A DNA stretch of 64,000 nucleotides from Nocardiopsis sp. CNR-923 (GTDB taxonomy: Bacteria; Actinomycetota; Actinomycetes; Streptosporangiales; Streptosporangiaceae), in NCBI RefSeq assembly GCF_001942255.1, contig NZ_MKKC01000098.1:140648-204647 (forward strand), in the 5' to 3' direction. The notes under the pieces were generated by a model. That model ran no database searches. It saw only the letters and a list, made by a program, of their open reading frames with translations, and was not told where the DNA came from. A program made the translations under genes and the position numbers. Of this stretch, positions 27,590 through 37,591 are shown piece by piece (the first letter of the stretch is position 1; every line of letters starts with the position of its first letter).

Positions 27590-28180
27590 CTACTGGGTCA
27601 CGGGCAGCCAGCGCTGGCGAGCCTGCTCGAACCCCGCGATCCCCTCCGTGTGGCCCAGCGTCAGGGCGATGTCGTCCAGACCCTCCATCAACCGCCAACG
27701 GGTGTAGTCGTCCAGCTCGAAGGCCTCCTGGACGCCCGGGGCGCGGACCTCGCGGTTGACCAGGTCGACGGTCACCTCGGTGGTGGGGTCGGCCTCGACC
27801 ATGTCCCACAGCTTCTCGACGACCTCCTGGGGCAGCAGGACGGTCAGCAGCCCGCCCTTGAGCGAGTTGCCCCGGAAGATGTCGGCGAAGCGCGACGACA
27901 GCACCGCGCGGAAGCCGTAGTCCCGAAGAGCCCACACAGCGTGCTCACGCGAGGAGCCGGTACCGAAGTCGGGGCCGGCCACCAGCACGGACGCACCCGA
28001 GTGCTCGGGCCGGTTCAGGACGAAGTCGGGGTCGCTCCCGCGCCACCCGGCGAACAGGCCGTCCTCGAACCCGGTGCGGCTCACACGCTTGAGGTAGACG
28101 GCGGGGATGATCTGGTCGGTGTCCACGTTGCTGGCGCGCAGCGGCACGGCCCGACCGGTGTGGACGTCGATCTTCTCCAT
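27590..28180 (-). CDS. leuD: 3-isopropylmalate dehydratase small subunit
   Basis: Small subunit of isopropylmalate isomerase in leucine synthesis; works with LeuC. The 196-residue protein has [14 protein letters not shown] near residues 20-33 and the swivel-domain loop [17 protein letters not shown] near 69-85, both diagnostic. Start ATG 28178-28180, 29 bases after the leuC stop, so the two form one unit. No breaks. Confidence 0.97.
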   Translation of the reverse strand: MEKIDVHTGRAVPLRASNVDTDQIIPAVYLKRVSRTGFEDGLFAGWRGSDPDFVLNRPEHSGASVLVAGPDFGTGSSREHAVWALRDYGFRAVLSSRFADIFRGNSLKGGLLTVLLPQEVVEKLWDMVEADPTTEVTVDLVNREVRAPGVQEAFELDDYTRWRLMEGLDDIALTLGHTEGIAGFEQARQRWLPVTQ

Positions 28181-28209
28181 GAACAGGTCTCTCCTAGCTG
28201 GTCGGGGCC

Positions 28210-29615
28210 CTACAGGGACACCAGGTCTGCGGGCGAGGACAGCATCCCGCGCACGGCGGTCGCGGCGGCCACCTGCGGCGACACCAGGTGGGTGCGGCCA
28301 CCGCGCCCCTGGCGGCCCTCGAAGTTGCGGTTGGAGGTGGAGGCGCTGCGCTCACCGGGCTGGAGCTGGTCGGGGTTCATGCCCAGGCACATGGAGCACC
28401 CGGCCTCGCGCCACTCGGCGCCGGCCTCCTCGAAGATCCGGCCGAGTCCCTCCTGGTTGGCCTGCTCCTTGACCCGCATGGAGCCGGGGACGACCAGCAT
28501 GCGCACGCCGTCCGCGACCTTGCGGCCCCGGATGATCTCGGCGGCGGTGCGCAGGTCCTCGATACGGCCGTTGGTGCACGAGCCCAGGAACACGGTGTCG
28601 ACGCTCACCTGGCGCATCGGCGTGCCGGGGGCCAGGTCCATGTAGGCCAGGGCCTTCTCCGCGGCTGCGCGCGCGGTGGGGTCCTCGAAGGAGGTCGGGT
28701 CGGGCACGGACGCGTCCAGCGGCACGCCCTGACCGGGGTTGGTGCCCCAGGTGACGAACGGACTCAGTTCGTCGGCGTCCAGGACCACCTCGGCGTCGAA
28801 GACGGCGCCCTCGTCGGTGCGCAGGCTCTTCCAGTGCTCGACGGCCGCGTCGAAGTCCTCGTCCTTCGGGGCGTGGGCGCGCCCGCGCACGTAGTCGAAC
28901 GTGGTCTGGTCGGGGGCGATCATCCCGGCGCGGGCGCCCGCCTCGATGGACATGTTGCACACCGTCATGCGGGCCTCCATCGACAGCGACTCGATCGCCG
29001 CGCCGCGGTACTCGATGACGTAGCCCTGGCCGCCGCCGGTGCCGATCTTGGCGATCACCGCGAGGATGATGTCCTTGGCGGACACACCCGGCCTGAGCGT
29101 GCCGTTCACCGTGACGGCCATGGTCTTGAAGGGGGCCATGGGCAGGGTCTGGGTGGCCAGAACGTGCTCGACCTGGCTGGTGCCGATACCGAAGGCCAGC
29201 GCGCCGAACGCGCCGTGCGTGCTGGTGTGGCTGTCACCGCAGACGATGGTCATGCCGGGCTGCGTCAAGCCCAACTGGGGGCCGACCACGTGCACGACGC
29301 CCTGTTCGATGTCGCCCATCGGGTGCAGGCGCACGCCGAAGTCCGAGCAGTTCTTGCGCAGGGTCTCGACCTGCTTGCGGGAGACGGGGTCGGCGATCGG
29401 AGCCAACAGGTCCTGGGTGGGGACGTTGTGGTCCTCGGTCGCGATGGTGAGGTCGGGGCGCCGCACGGACCGACCCGCCAGGCGCAGCCCTCGAAGGCCT
29501 GCGGGCTGGTCACCTCGTGCACCAGGTGGAGGTCGATGTAGAGCAGATCCGGCTCGCCGTCGGCACGCCGGACGACGTGCTCCTCCCAGACCTTCTCGGC
29601 CATCGTGCGTGCCAT
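28210..29615 (-). CDS. leuC: 3-isopropylmalate dehydratase large subunit, frameshifted
   Basis: Aconitase-family [4Fe-4S] enzyme converting 2- to 3-isopropylmalate. From the ATG at 29613-29615: [33 protein letters not shown]; then the frame shifts near 29488 and continues [24 protein letters not shown]. Cluster ligands are GSCTNGR and [34 protein letters not shown] is intact. Corrected length is about 468 residues. A TCTCA-N6-GAGAC-like site at 29693-29708 lies between this gene and the divergent IclR regulator gene, so control by that regulator is likely. Confidence 0.95.
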
Positions 29616-29692
29616 GGGCGATCGCCTCTCTCGTTCTTCGTCTCGGGTCCGGACGGAGGTGGACCCAGCGCGGACGTGCGGGCTGACTTGCA

Positions 29693-29708
29693 TTCCATAT
29701 TTCGAGAC
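29693..29708. promoter_or_regulatory. Putative branched-chain operator between leuC and ndgR
   Basis: TTCCATATTTCGAGAC matches the right half (GAGAC) of the motif TCTCA-N6-GAGAC found upstream of cimA, leuB and ilvB; the left half is degenerate (TTCCA). It is 15 bases from the ndgR start and 77 from the leuC start, so a bound regulator could act on both. Confidence 0.6.
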
Positions 29709-29722
29709 GGCAATATCAAGCC

Positions 29723-30454
29723 ATGGACAACTCTAGCTCATCCAGCGGCGTCGGTGTGTTGGACAAGACGATGTCGGTCCTCGACGCCCTGGAGTCGGGC
29801 CCGGCGTCCCTGGCCCAGTTGGTACAGATCACCGGTCTGGCACGGCCCACCGCCCACCGTCTGGCCGTCGCCCTGGAGCGGCACCGCATGGTCGGGCGCG
29901 ACAGCCAGGGCCGCTTCGTGCTGGGCCCGCGCCTGGGCGAGCTCTCCATCGCCACCGGCGAGGACCGGCTCCTGGCCGTGGCGGCGCCCGTGCTCGTCCA
30001 GCTGCGCGACCTGACCGGGGAGAGCGCCCAGCTCTACCGCCGCCAGGGCGACCTGCGGGTCTGCGTGGCCGCGTCGGAGCGCACCAGCGGCCTTCGGGAC
30101 ACCGTGCCGGTCGGCAGCGAACTCCCGATGAACGCCGGTTCGGCCGCCCAGGTGCTGCTCGCGTGGGAGGACCCCGACCGCATCCGCCGCTGCCTCGTGG
30201 GCGCCCGGTTCACGGCCGCCAGCCTCACCCAGGTGCGTCGCCGCCGGTGGGCCCAGAGCGTCGCCGAGCGCGAGCAGGGCGTGGCGTCGGTGTCGGCTCC
30301 CGTGTCCGGCCCGGGCGGCCGGGTGATCGCCGCCGTCTCGGTCTCCGGACCGATAGAGCGCCTGACCCGCTCACCCGGACGGATGCACTCCCAGGCGGTG
30401 CTCTCGGCCGCCGAGCGGATCAGCGAGTCGCTGCACACGTACGAGGGCCGCTAG
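29723..30454 (+). CDS. ndgR: IclR-family transcriptional regulator (NdgR/LtbR-like)
   Basis: A 243-residue regulator with an N-terminal winged helix-turn-helix (about 10-65: [41 protein letters not shown]) and a C-terminal IclR effector domain ([46 protein letters not shown]). Position divergent to leuCD is the hallmark of the NdgR/LtbR group, which controls leucine and other amino acid genes in Streptomyces and Corynebacterium. The name is by that context. The repeated 16-bp motif listed here is its likely target, which remains inference. ATG 29723. Confidence 0.88.
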   Translation: MDNSSSSSGVGVLDKTMSVLDALESGPASLAQLVQITGLARPTAHRLAVALERHRMVGRDSQGRFVLGPRLGELSIATGEDRLLAVAAPVLVQLRDLTGESAQLYRRQGDLRVCVAASERTSGLRDTVPVGSELPMNAGSAAQVLLAWEDPDRIRRCLVGARFTAASLTQVRRRRWAQSVAEREQGVASVSAPVSGPGGRVIAAVSVSGPIERLTRSPGRMHSQAVLSAAERISESLHTYEGR

Positions 30455-30790
30455 GCGCACTGACCGCTGAGGTCGGCAACGCCCGACCCGCCGACGCACG
30501 GCATCAGGGCCTTCGGCAGCGGGGTCGGGGTGAGCTGGCGGGGACGGCGCGGATAGAACGTCCGAGCCGCCACACGGCGTCCACCTCGCGACCACCCCGG
30601 GCCGATCCGGCGCCCGCGGCACGGGTACCGCGCGGCGAGGCGAGCGCGCACGTCCACGGCTTCCGGGACGACCGGCTCATCCGGTCGCCGATCGCTCTCC
30701 GCGACGCGCGGCCGGGGGAGTTGACCCGTCGGGTCGACCCCGGGCACGACGAGGGCCCCGCTCCATACGAGCGGGGCCCTCCGTGACGTG
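30455..30790. other. Gap between ndgR and the tRNA cluster
   Basis: About 336 bases; no gene supported. The only clear element is the hairpin at 30752-30780. Confidence 0.45.
30752..30780. terminator. Hairpin between ndgR and tRNA-Glu
   Basis: Perfect 12-bp inverted repeat (AGGGCCCCGCTC and complement) with a five-base loop. It begins ten bases beyond the 3' end of the minus-strand tRNA-Glu, so it is most likely the terminator of the tRNA unit, and may also stop ndgR. Confidence 0.75.
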
Positions 30791-30863
30791 TACCCCCGAG
30801 CGGATTCGAACCGCCGTTACCGCCTTGAGAGGGCGGCGTCCTAGGCCACTAGACGACGGGGGC
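30791..30863 (-). tRNA. tRNA-Glu (anticodon CTC)
   Basis: A 73-base cloverleaf on the minus strand: acceptor GCCCCCG pairing with CGGGGGT (terminal G-U), D-arm region TCGTCTAGTGGCCTAGGAC, anticodon loop CTCTCAA with CTC, T-arm GGCGGTTCGAATCCGCT. No CCA is encoded. Followed by a terminator hairpin; a second nearly identical copy lies upstream. Confidence 0.95.
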
Positions 30864-30975
30864 CAGGACGATCCAAGCGCGATCGCGAAGACTACGATAC
30901 CCGCTCGAACCGGACATCGACGACAAGCGCCGACCAGGAGAAAAGCTCCCACGCGGTGGAAGCCTCTCCCTGTGG

Positions 30976-31047
30976 TACCCCCGAGCGGATTCGAACCGCC
31001 GTTACCGCCTTGAGAGGGCGGCGTCCTAGGCCACTAGACGACGGGGC
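30976..31047 (-). tRNA. tRNA-Glu (anticodon CTC), second copy, one base short in the acceptor stem
   Basis: Identical to the copy at 30791-30863 in D, anticodon and T arms. The 5' acceptor strand reads GCCCCG where the other copy has GCCCCCG, so one stem base is missing as sequenced. The 3' strand is unchanged. This fits the pattern of single-base losses in C/G runs elsewhere in the window. Confidence 0.9.
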
Positions 31048-31099
31048 GCACGTTGTGGTCGATGACCCGTGCGGCTCACGGACAACCGTGAGACCGGAG

Positions 31100-31171
31100 C
31101 TGGGGTACCAGGACTCGAACCTAGACTAACTGAACCAGAATCAGTCGTGCTGCCGATTACACCATACCCCA
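31100..31171 (-). tRNA. tRNA-Gln (anticodon CTG)
   Basis: A 72-base cloverleaf on the minus strand: acceptor TGGGGTA/TACCCCA with discriminator G, D-arm TGGTGTAATCGGCAGCA, anticodon loop TTCTGGT giving CTG, T-arm AGGTTCGAGTCCT. It is the first gene of the Gln-Glu-Glu tRNA cluster downstream of gltX, the glutamyl-tRNA synthetase that (with gatCAB at 50-57 kb) charges these tRNAs. Confidence 0.96.
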
Positions 31172-31304
31172 GTGCTTTCGGAAGGACCTGGCCGCTCTCG
31201 CTTCCTCGTCCCCCTCGGCGACGTCGCTAACTCTAGCGGACATTCAGAGTGCTCGCGAACGGGAGTCGGGGCGGCCGAACCGTGGCTCCGACCACCCCGT
31301 CCGC

Positions 31305-32753
31305 TCACGTCCGAGCGGCGTCCTTCTCCTGGGCACGGAGCCGCTCCAAGGCGGCTCCGATCCGTGCCAGGACGCGGTCACGGCCGAGCGCCTCCAGCGA
31401 CTCGAACAGCGGCAGGCCGACGGTGCGTCCGGTCACGGCCACCCGAACGGGGGCCTGGGCCTTGCCGAGCTTGAGTCCGAGCGAGGCTCCGGCCTCCTCC
31501 GTGGCGGTCTTCAGGGCCTCGGCGGTCCACTCCTGAGCGGAACCGGCGAAGCGGTCCTGGACGGCCTCCAGCATCTCCCTGCCCACGCCCGGCTTCATCG
31601 CCTTGGACCAGCTCCTGTCGTCCTCCACGGGCTCCGGGAGGAAGAGGAAGTCCACGTTGGGCACGATCTCGCCGAGCACGGCGACGCGGCTCTGCGCGAG
31701 CGGGGCGACCGCGCGGAACACCGCGGGGTCGAAGTCGGCCGGGTCCCAGGGCGCGGCGTCACCGGTCAGCCAGGGCTCGCAGCGGCGGACGAAGTCGTCC
31801 AGGTCCAGGGCGCGAATGTACTCGCCGTTGAAGGCACGCAGCTTCTTCTCGTCGAAGAACGCGCTGGAGCTGTTGACGTCCTCCACCCGGAACAGCGGCC
31901 GCATCTCCTCCCAGGGCAGGATCTCACGGTCCTCGCCCGGCGCCCAGCCCAGCAGCATGAGGTAGTTGACCATCGCCTCGGCCAGGTAGCCCTCGTCCTG
32001 GTAGGACTCCAGGGCGACCTTGTCGCGGCGCTTGGACAGCTTCTTGCGCTGCTCGTTGACGATGACGGGCAGGTGCGCCCACGTCGGCGGGGTCAAGCCC
32101 AGCGCCTCCCACAGCAGCTGCTGCTTGGGCGTGTTGGACAGGTGCTCCTCGCCGCGGATGACGTGCGTGATGCCCATCTCGACGTCGTCGACCACGTTGG
32201 CCAGGACGAAGAGCGGAGAGCCGTCGGCGCGGGCGATCACGAAGTCCTCGATGGAGGCGTGGTCGAACTCCACTCTGCCGCGGATCCGGTCCTCGACGAC
32301 CGTGGGGCCGCCCTCGGGCACGCGGAACCGCAGCGCCCGTCCCGGGCCGGGCTCCAGCCCGCGATCGCGGCAGAAGCCGTCGTAGCCGAGGTTGGGGTTG
32401 TCCCGGCGCTCCTGGACCTGCTCACGGGTGCAGTCGCAGAAGTAGGCGCGGCCCTCCGCCCGGAGCCGCTCGGCGGTCTCACGGTGCTGGTCGGCGTAGG
32501 ACGACTGGAAGTAGGGCCCCTCGAAGTGCGGGTCTGCGTCGCTGATCCCCAGCCAGGCGAGCGCGCGGATGATGCCGTCGGTCCACTCCGGGCGGTTGCG
32601 GGCCGCGTCGGTGTCCTCGACGCGCAGGACCATGCGGCCCGCGGGGTCCTGCTGCGCCAGGGCCCAGTTGAACAGTGCGGAGCGGGCGCCGCCGACGTGG
32701 AACATGCCCGTGGGGGACGGGGCGAATCGGGTGCGAATAGGAGTCTCAGTCAC
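31305..32753 (-). CDS. gltX: Glutamyl-tRNA synthetase (probably non-discriminating)
   Basis: Class I aminoacyl-tRNA synthetase of 482 residues. The HIGH-type motif is [18 protein letters not shown] near residues 13-30, the KMSKS-type motif is [11 protein letters not shown] near 235-245. With gatCAB in the same window and no glnS seen here, it may also charge tRNA-Gln with Glu for amidation, as in other actinobacteria. Start GTG 32751-32753 ([16 protein letters not shown]); the frame upstream is spurious. It stands directly ahead of the tRNA-Gln and tRNA-Glu genes on the same strand. Confidence 0.97.
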   Translation of the reverse strand: MTETPIRTRFAPSPTGMFHVGGARSALFNWALAQQDPAGRMVLRVEDTDAARNRPEWTDGIIRALAWLGISDADPHFEGPYFQSSYADQHRETAERLRAEGRAYFCDCTREQVQERRDNPNLGYDGFCRDRGLEPGPGRALRFRVPEGGPTVVEDRIRGRVEFDHASIEDFVIARADGSPLFVLANVVDDVEMGITHVIRGEEHLSNTPKQQLLWEALGLTPPTWAHLPVIVNEQRKKLSKRRDKVALESYQDEGYLAEAMVNYLMLLGWAPGEDREILPWEEMRPLFRVEDVNSSSAFFDEKKLRAFNGEYIRALDLDDFVRRCEPWLTGDAAPWDPADFDPAVFRAVAPLAQSRVAVLGEIVPNVDFLFLPEPVEDDRSWSKAMKPGVGREMLEAVQDRFAGSAQEWTAEALKTATEEAGASLGLKLGKAQAPVRVAVTGRTVGLPLFESLEALGRDRVLARIGAALERLRAQEKDAART

Positions 32754-32859
32754 GGGCACCAGCGTATCGGGGGCTGGCGGCCGCTCCCGGAACGTCGCTG
32801 GTGGACGTCCCCGTCGGACCGCGCAGCGCCCCACGGGCGGTGGTGGGTGACGGGTGGGC

Positions 32860-33789
32860 TCAGGTAGCCAACGGCAGCGGTCGGGGGTAGGCCGGACCCA
32901 TCCCGAACCTTCGCGAGAGGGTGTCGGCGAAGGCGGCGGCGATCTTCAGTTCGCCGTCGGCGTTGGGGTGGGTGCCGTCGTAGGCGTCCACGGCAGGGTT
33001 CCAGCCGAGGGGCCCGGCGATGTCCACGCCGACCACCGGGGAGGCGTCCGTGGTCAGGTCCGCGGCGACCGCGCGGACCACCTCGTTGTAGGCGTACACG
33101 CGCAGCGCGAACCCCTCGTCGGTCTCGGCCAGGGCGATGGGCAGGGCCTCGCCGATCACGACGCGCAGGTTCGGGTTGCCGCGCCGGGCCGCCTCCACGT
33201 AGTCGCGCAGGCGTTGTTCCATCTCCTCGGTCTCCACCGGCCAGAGCAGGTCGTTGACGCCGATCATGACGCACAGCACGTCCGGCTGGTGGGCCCTGAC
33301 CTCCTCCTCGATCGAGCCGGTCGCGTCGAGCAGGGTGCGCCCCCACAGGGCGTTGTGGTCCTGGTCGAAGGAGGGGTCCCGGTACTCGACGGTGGCCGGG
33401 TCGCCGTCCGCGCCGGGCCACGCGGTCGCTGACGGGGTGGTCGGCTCCTCCGGGGCGTCCGTCGCGGCGTCCTCGGCGGTCGGAACCGGGAACATCATGT
33501 CCCGCGTGGCGGGTGCGGTGTAGGGGCCGACGAAGTCCAGGCCCTCGACGTGCGGGGCGAGATGGTTCCACAGGCGGTAGCGCCAGGTCCAGTCGCCGTT
33601 GGCGCCCTGGGTCATGGAGTCGCCCGCGATCATGACGCGGCTGGGTTCGCGCACCGGGGCCTCCTGTTCGGGGTCGCTGTCACCGGATCCGTACCGGGTG
33701 AGGGCCCACAGGCCGGCGCCCAGCACGACGAGCACGACGGCCAGCGCCGCCGCGATCACGGGCGGGACCGGACGTCGGAGCGTGGCCAC
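32860..33789 (-). CDS. Membrane-anchored SGNH/GDSL-type esterase
   Basis: A 309-residue secreted or anchored hydrolase. N-terminal membrane segment at about residues 7-30 ([23 protein letters not shown]), then the SGNH blocks: [13 protein letters not shown] with the Ser; [12 protein letters not shown] with the Asn; [16 protein letters not shown] with Asp and His. An acidic, Ala/Pro/Thr-rich insertion lies between blocks I and III. GTG 33787-33789 has GGAAGGA upstream. Substrate cannot be inferred; it may be a lipid, polysaccharide acetyl or other ester. Confidence 0.85.
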   Translation of the reverse strand: MATLRRPVPPVIAAALAVVLVVLGAGLWALTRYGSGDSDPEQEAPVREPSRVMIAGDSMTQGANGDWTWRYRLWNHLAPHVEGLDFVGPYTAPATRDMMFPVPTAEDAATDAPEEPTTPSATAWPGADGDPATVEYRDPSFDQDHNALWGRTLLDATGSIEEEVRAHQPDVLCVMIGVNDLLWPVETEEMEQRLRDYVEAARRGNPNLRVVIGEALPIALAETDEGFALRVYAYNEVVRAVAADLTTDASPVVGVDIAGPLGWNPAVDAYDGTHPNADGELKIAAAFADTLSRRFGMGPAYPRPLPLAT

Positions 33790-33909
33790 GGTGGATCCTT
33801 CCGTTTCCCGGGGTCGGCGGTACGGAGAGCGTACCGCCGTACCGCGGACGTGCCCGGAATCGGGGTCGGAAGGCGTCAAGCCGCGGCCCGCTCGGCGGGA
33901 AGCGGCGGG

Positions 33910-34710
33910 TCAGTCCCGTGCGACCACGCGGTTGTGAATGGCGCCGAGCCGCTCGACGGTCACGGCGACCTCCTGGCCGACCCGCACCGGGCCCACGCCC
34001 GCCGGGGTGCCGGTGAGGACGACGTCGCCCGGGAGCAGAGTCATGAACGAGGTGACGTACTCGATGACGGCCGAGATGTCGTGGATGAACCGGGAGGTGT
34101 GGCCCTCCTGCCGGACCTCGCCGTCGACCGTGGTGGTCAGCGCCAGGTTCTGGGCCTCCTCGACGGTCAGACCCGTGGTGATCCAGGGTCCGAGGGGACA
34201 GAACGAGTCGAACCCCTTCGCCCGCGTCCACTGCTTGTCCCTCTTCTGGAGGTCGCGGGCGGTGACGTCGTTGGCGACCGTGTACCCGAAGATCACGTCC
34301 TTGGCGCGCTCGCGGGGCACCTCGCGGCACGGCCGGGAGATGACGAGGGCGAGTTCGCCCTCGTAGTGGATCTCCTCGGAGACCGCGGGGTGGAAGACGG
34401 GGTCATGCGGGCCGGTCACCGACGTGGAGGGCTTGAGGAAGACCACGGGCTCCTCCGTGGGCTCGCCCGTCACGTCGCGCATCTCCTCGACGTGGTCGGC
34501 GTAGTTCTTGCCGACGCACACCACCTTGGTCGGCAGGACGGGGGACAGGAGCCGGACGTCGGAGAGCTTGGCGCGCTCGCCGGTCGGCGCGATGTCACCC
34601 AGGAGGGGGTGGCCGTTGAGCCGGGCGACGAACTCCTCCCCGCTGTCGGTGTCAGTCTCCACCAGGCCGAACCCGACCTCGTCCCCGGACGCGAAACGTG
34701 CGATGCGCAC
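33910..34710 (-). CDS. Fumarylacetoacetate hydrolase family protein
   Basis: A 266-residue metal-dependent enzyme of the FAH superfamily (hydratases, decarboxylases and hydrolases of acyl-pyruvate-like compounds). Motifs: KVVCVGKNYADHVEEM near 62-77, IHYEGELALVIS with the metal-binding Glu pair, IFGYTVANDVTARDLQ with the Asp, KGFDSFCPLGPWI, and LTGTPAGVGPV. In streptomycetes a homologue sits beside gltX; here an SGNH gene intervenes. The exact substrate is unknown. Start ATG 34708-34710. Confidence 0.9.
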   Translation of the reverse strand: MRIARFASGDEVGFGLVETDTDSGEEFVARLNGHPLLGDIAPTGERAKLSDVRLLSPVLPTKVVCVGKNYADHVEEMRDVTGEPTEEPVVFLKPSTSVTGPHDPVFHPAVSEEIHYEGELALVISRPCREVPRERAKDVIFGYTVANDVTARDLQKRDKQWTRAKGFDSFCPLGPWITTGLTVEEAQNLALTTTVDGEVRQEGHTSRFIHDISAVIEYVTSFMTLLPGDVVLTGTPAGVGPVRVGQEVAVTVERLGAIHNRVVARD

Positions 34711-34905
34711 CTGATGCCTCCCAGCACCCCCGTCGACTCACTTGCGGTTGAAGGGTAACCGCGCGGACCGCCGAGAGCACACGCCATCCGGCCGCGTGAC
34801 CGACATCCCCTTCCCTGCCGGGCTTCTGGAGCGCCGCCTTGGCACGGATTCCGGACAGCCTCTGGCATCCTGGAAGGGACGTCCGTTGTCGAGAGGTTGC
34901 AGTCA

Positions 34906-35739
34906 GTGCCCACGTCCGCTTCGCACAGGGGATCCCGAGCCCGGCTCCGCCGGGTCCACCGGTACCCGCTGGGGCTCGCGCTCGGCTTGTGCCTCGTCTC
35001 CGGGGCCTCCGTGGTCCTCATGGTCGCCGTACCCGAACCGGGCGGCCTGGCCGCGCCGGCCGGGACCGGGGCGACCGCCATCCTGGAGGAGGGCGACGAC
35101 GCCGGCTCCGCCGATCCGGCGGCCGAGCGCGAGGCCGACGAGGAGGCCGCCGCCGAGCCTGAGTCCGAGGAGGACGTTCCCGTCCTGCTCCGCTCGGTCG
35201 AGGAGGAGGTCGACACCGCCGACGGTGTGGTGCGCATTATGGACGGCGAGGGCGAGGTCATGGGCGAGGGCCCGCTGCTGACCTTCGCCGTCGAGGTGGA
35301 GAAGGGACTGCCCGGGGAGGCCGAGGACTTCACTGCGGCCGTCGAGGAGGTCCTCGGCGACCCCCGGAGCTGGGGCAACGACGGCGAGCGGTCGCTCCAG
35401 CGGGTTGACGGGGACGACGCCGACATCCGCGTGCTCCTGGCCGCCCCGGACACCGTCGACCGCCTGTGCGCGCCGCTGCGCACCAACGGGTTCGTCTCGT
35501 GTGCGAGCGGCAACCGCGCCGTCATCAACCAGAACCGGTGGGTGTCGGGCGTGGAGCACTTCGACGGCGACCTGGAGACCTACCGGATCTACCTGATCAA
35601 CCACGAGGTGGGTCACACCCTGGGGCGCGGCCACGTCCTGTGCCCCGGCGGGGGCGAACCCGCGCCGGTGATGCAGCAGCAGACGCTGAGCCTCCAGGGG
35701 TGCGAGCCCAACGGGTGGGTGCACCCGGGCAACGGCTGA
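34906..35739 (+). CDS. Secreted zinc metallopeptidase-like protein (DUF3152)
   Basis: A 277-residue protein: basic start (PTSASHRGSRARLRR), one membrane or signal segment (LGLALGLCLVSGASVVLMVAV), an acidic Ala/Glu-rich spacer, and a C-terminal DUF3152 domain with the zinc motif NHEVGHTLGRGH (HExxHxxGxxH) near residue 228 and two Cys pairs. The GTG at 34906 has GAGAGG nine bases upstream; the TTG at 34897 lacks spacing for that site. It stands alone on the plus strand, convergent with cimA. Peptidase activity is inferred from the motif. Confidence 0.82.
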   Translation: MPTSASHRGSRARLRRVHRYPLGLALGLCLVSGASVVLMVAVPEPGGLAAPAGTGATAILEEGDDAGSADPAAEREADEEAAAEPESEEDVPVLLRSVEEEVDTADGVVRIMDGEGEVMGEGPLLTFAVEVEKGLPGEAEDFTAAVEEVLGDPRSWGNDGERSLQRVDGDDADIRVLLAAPDTVDRLCAPLRTNGFVSCASGNRAVINQNRWVSGVEHFDGDLETYRIYLINHEVGHTLGRGHVLCPGGGEPAPVMQQQTLSLQGCEPNGWVHPGNG

Positions 35740-35764
35740 CCCCGCAGCGGACCTCCCGCCGACC

Positions 35765-37372
35765 TCAGCCCTGCGGGTACCCCTGCCGCAGGAGGCCGTA
35801 GGTGACGGCCTGTTCGAGCGCCACCCAGGAGGCGTCGACGACGTTGGGGCCCACGCCCACCGTCGTCCACTCCCCCGCGCCGTCGCTGAAGCTGATGAGG
35901 ATCCGCGTGATGGCGTTGGTGCCGGAGCTGCCCTCCAGGATGCGGACCTTGTAGTCGGTCAGCTCCAACCCGGCCAACGCCGTGTACACGCCCTCCAACG
36001 CGGTGCGCAGCGCGCGGTCGAGCGCGTTGACCGGGCCGTTGCCCTCGGCCGTGGCGATCACCCGCTCACCCTTGACCTGGAGCTTGACCGTGGCCTCGGT
36101 GAGGCTCTCGTAACCGTCGTCCAGCGGGCTGGCCCCACTGGTGGGGCGCCGCTCGGTGATGACCCGCCAGGACTCGGTGTCGAAGTAGCGCACCGGGGAA
36201 CCCAGCTCCTCCCGCAGCAGCAGTTCCAGGGAGGCGTCGGCGGCCTCGAAGCTGTACCCGGACAGTTCCAGCCCCTTGACCCGGTCGACGACGCGCCCCG
36301 ACAGTTCGCGGTCGCCGCCCAGGTCCAGCCCCAGCTCCTTGGCCTTGAGTTCGATCGAGGCCCGCCCGGCCATGTCGGAGACCAGCATGCGCATGCGGTT
36401 GCCGACCAGCGCGGGCTCGGTGTGCTGGTACAGGTCCGGGTCGACCTTGATCGCGGAGGCGTGCAACCCGGCCTTGTGCGCGAACGCGGACACGCGACGT
36501 AGGCTGGTGGGTGTCCGGGGCGAGGTTGACGATCTCGGCGATCGCGGTCGCCACCCGCGTCATCTCCGACAGGCAGCCCTCGGGAAGGACGTCGCGGCCC
36601 TGTTTGAGGGTGAGGGCGCCCACGACGGAGAACAGGTTGGCGTTGCGACCCGCTCGCCGTAACCGTTGGCGGTGCACTGCGCGTGCGTGACGCCGGCCTC
36701 GACCGCGGCGAGGGTGTTGGCGACGGCGCAGCCGGTGTCGTCCTGGGCGTGGATGCCCAGACGGACCCCGGTCGCCTCGCGCACCTCGGTCACCACTCGG
36801 GTGACGTCGGCCGGGAGCATGCCGCCGTTGGTGTCGCACAGGACGACCACGTCGGCCCCGGCCTTGGCGGCCGTGCGCACGACGTCGAGCGCGTGCGCGG
36901 GGTCGTGGAGGTAGCCGTCGAAGAAGTGCTCGCAGTCCACGAACACCCGCTGGCCGTGGTCGTGCAGGTGGGAAACCGTGTCCGCGATCATGGCGAGGTT
37001 CTCGGCGAGGGTCGTGCGCAGAGCGCGTTCGACGTGCCGGCCGTCACTCTTGGCGACAAGGGTGACGACCGGTGCGCCGCTGTCGCGCAGGGCGGCCACC
37101 TGTGGGTCGTCGGCGGCCCGCACACCGGCCCGGCGGGTCGCGCCGAACGCGGTGAGTCGCGCGTGCTTCAGCGTGAGCTCTCGGGAAGCCCGCTGGAAGA
37201 ACTCGGTGTCCTTGGGGTTGGCCCCCGGCCACCCGCCCTCGATGAACCCCACCCCGAAGTCGTCGAGCAGCTGCGCGATGGCCAGCTTGTCGGAGACCCG
37301 CAGATTGATCCCCTCGCGCTGGGCCCCGTCGCGCAGCGTGGTGTCGAAGACGTGGAAACCGTCATCCCTCAT
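35765..37372 (-). CDS. cimA: Citramalate synthase-type acyltransferase (CimA), three frameshifts
   Basis: LeuA-like enzyme joining acetyl-CoA to pyruvate to start a threonine-independent isoleucine route. ATG 37370-37372: MRDDGFHVFDTTLRDGAQREGINL. Barrel motifs VDCEHFFDGY, DTNGGMLPADV and GIHAQDDTGCAVANT, then NGYGERVGNANLFSVVGALTLK, YVGVSAFAHKAGLHASAI and a C-terminal LeuA-dimer domain (NGPVNALDRALRTALEG). Lost bases near 36648, 36508 and 36501 each need one base; three together keep the total divisible by three. Where LeuA homologues have HxH this reads HAQ. Preceded by an attenuator-like leader and an operator. Confidence 0.88.
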
Positions 37373-37414
37373 GGGTGGTACTCCCGAAGGTGGATGCCGG
37401 GGCACCGGCCCGAC

Positions 37415-37446
37415 CAACAAAAGACCCCTCGTGGACACGAGAGGTC
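37415..37446 (-). terminator. Attenuator terminator in the cimA leader
   Basis: On the minus strand, GACCTCTCG pairs with CGAGGGGTC (one G-U) over a six-base loop and is followed by TTTTGTTG. It lies between the leader ORF (37498-37539) and the cimA start at 37372. The segment GCCAGCGCGC just before it (37448-37457) is perfectly complementary to GCGCGCTGGC at the leader stop (37501-37510), which gives the alternative pairing expected in attenuation. Confidence 0.8.
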
Positions 37447-37497
37447 AGCGCGCTGGCGGGGTCCGTGTGAACTGCCCCGGCGTGGATGGGCAGTCGG

Positions 37498-37539
37498 TCA
37501 GCCAGCGCGCCCCACGATAATGAGAACCTGGGACGGCAT
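37498..37539 (-). CDS. cimA leader peptide MPSQVLIIVGRAG
   Basis: A 13-codon ORF (ATG 37537-37539, stop TGA 37498-37500) encoding five consecutive branched-chain residues, Val-Leu-Ile-Ile-Val, using GTT CTC ATT ATC GTG; GTT and ATT are rare in such GC-rich genomes. Ribosome stalling there when Val, Leu or Ile is short would mask the stop-proximal GCGCGCTGGC segment and change folding of the downstream terminator. The Shine-Dalgarno is weak (GGAGG lies well upstream). Function is inferred from layout; no homology search was possible. Confidence 0.75.
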   Translation of the reverse strand: MPSQVLIIVGRAG

Positions 37540-37591
37540 GGGGCCAGTGTGCCACACGGGGGTCGCGTCCTCCGAGTTCACGCACCGAATG

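Noticed and set aside
30791..31171. A CRISPR-like repeat suggested by the identical stretches at 30791 and 30976
   Set aside because: They are two tRNA-Glu genes. There are only two copies and no spacer pattern. No CRISPR array was found anywhere in the window.
36560..37438. cimA as two separate genes or a pseudogene
   Set aside because: Both parts match consecutive blocks of one enzyme, and three added bases restore a continuous frame of normal length.
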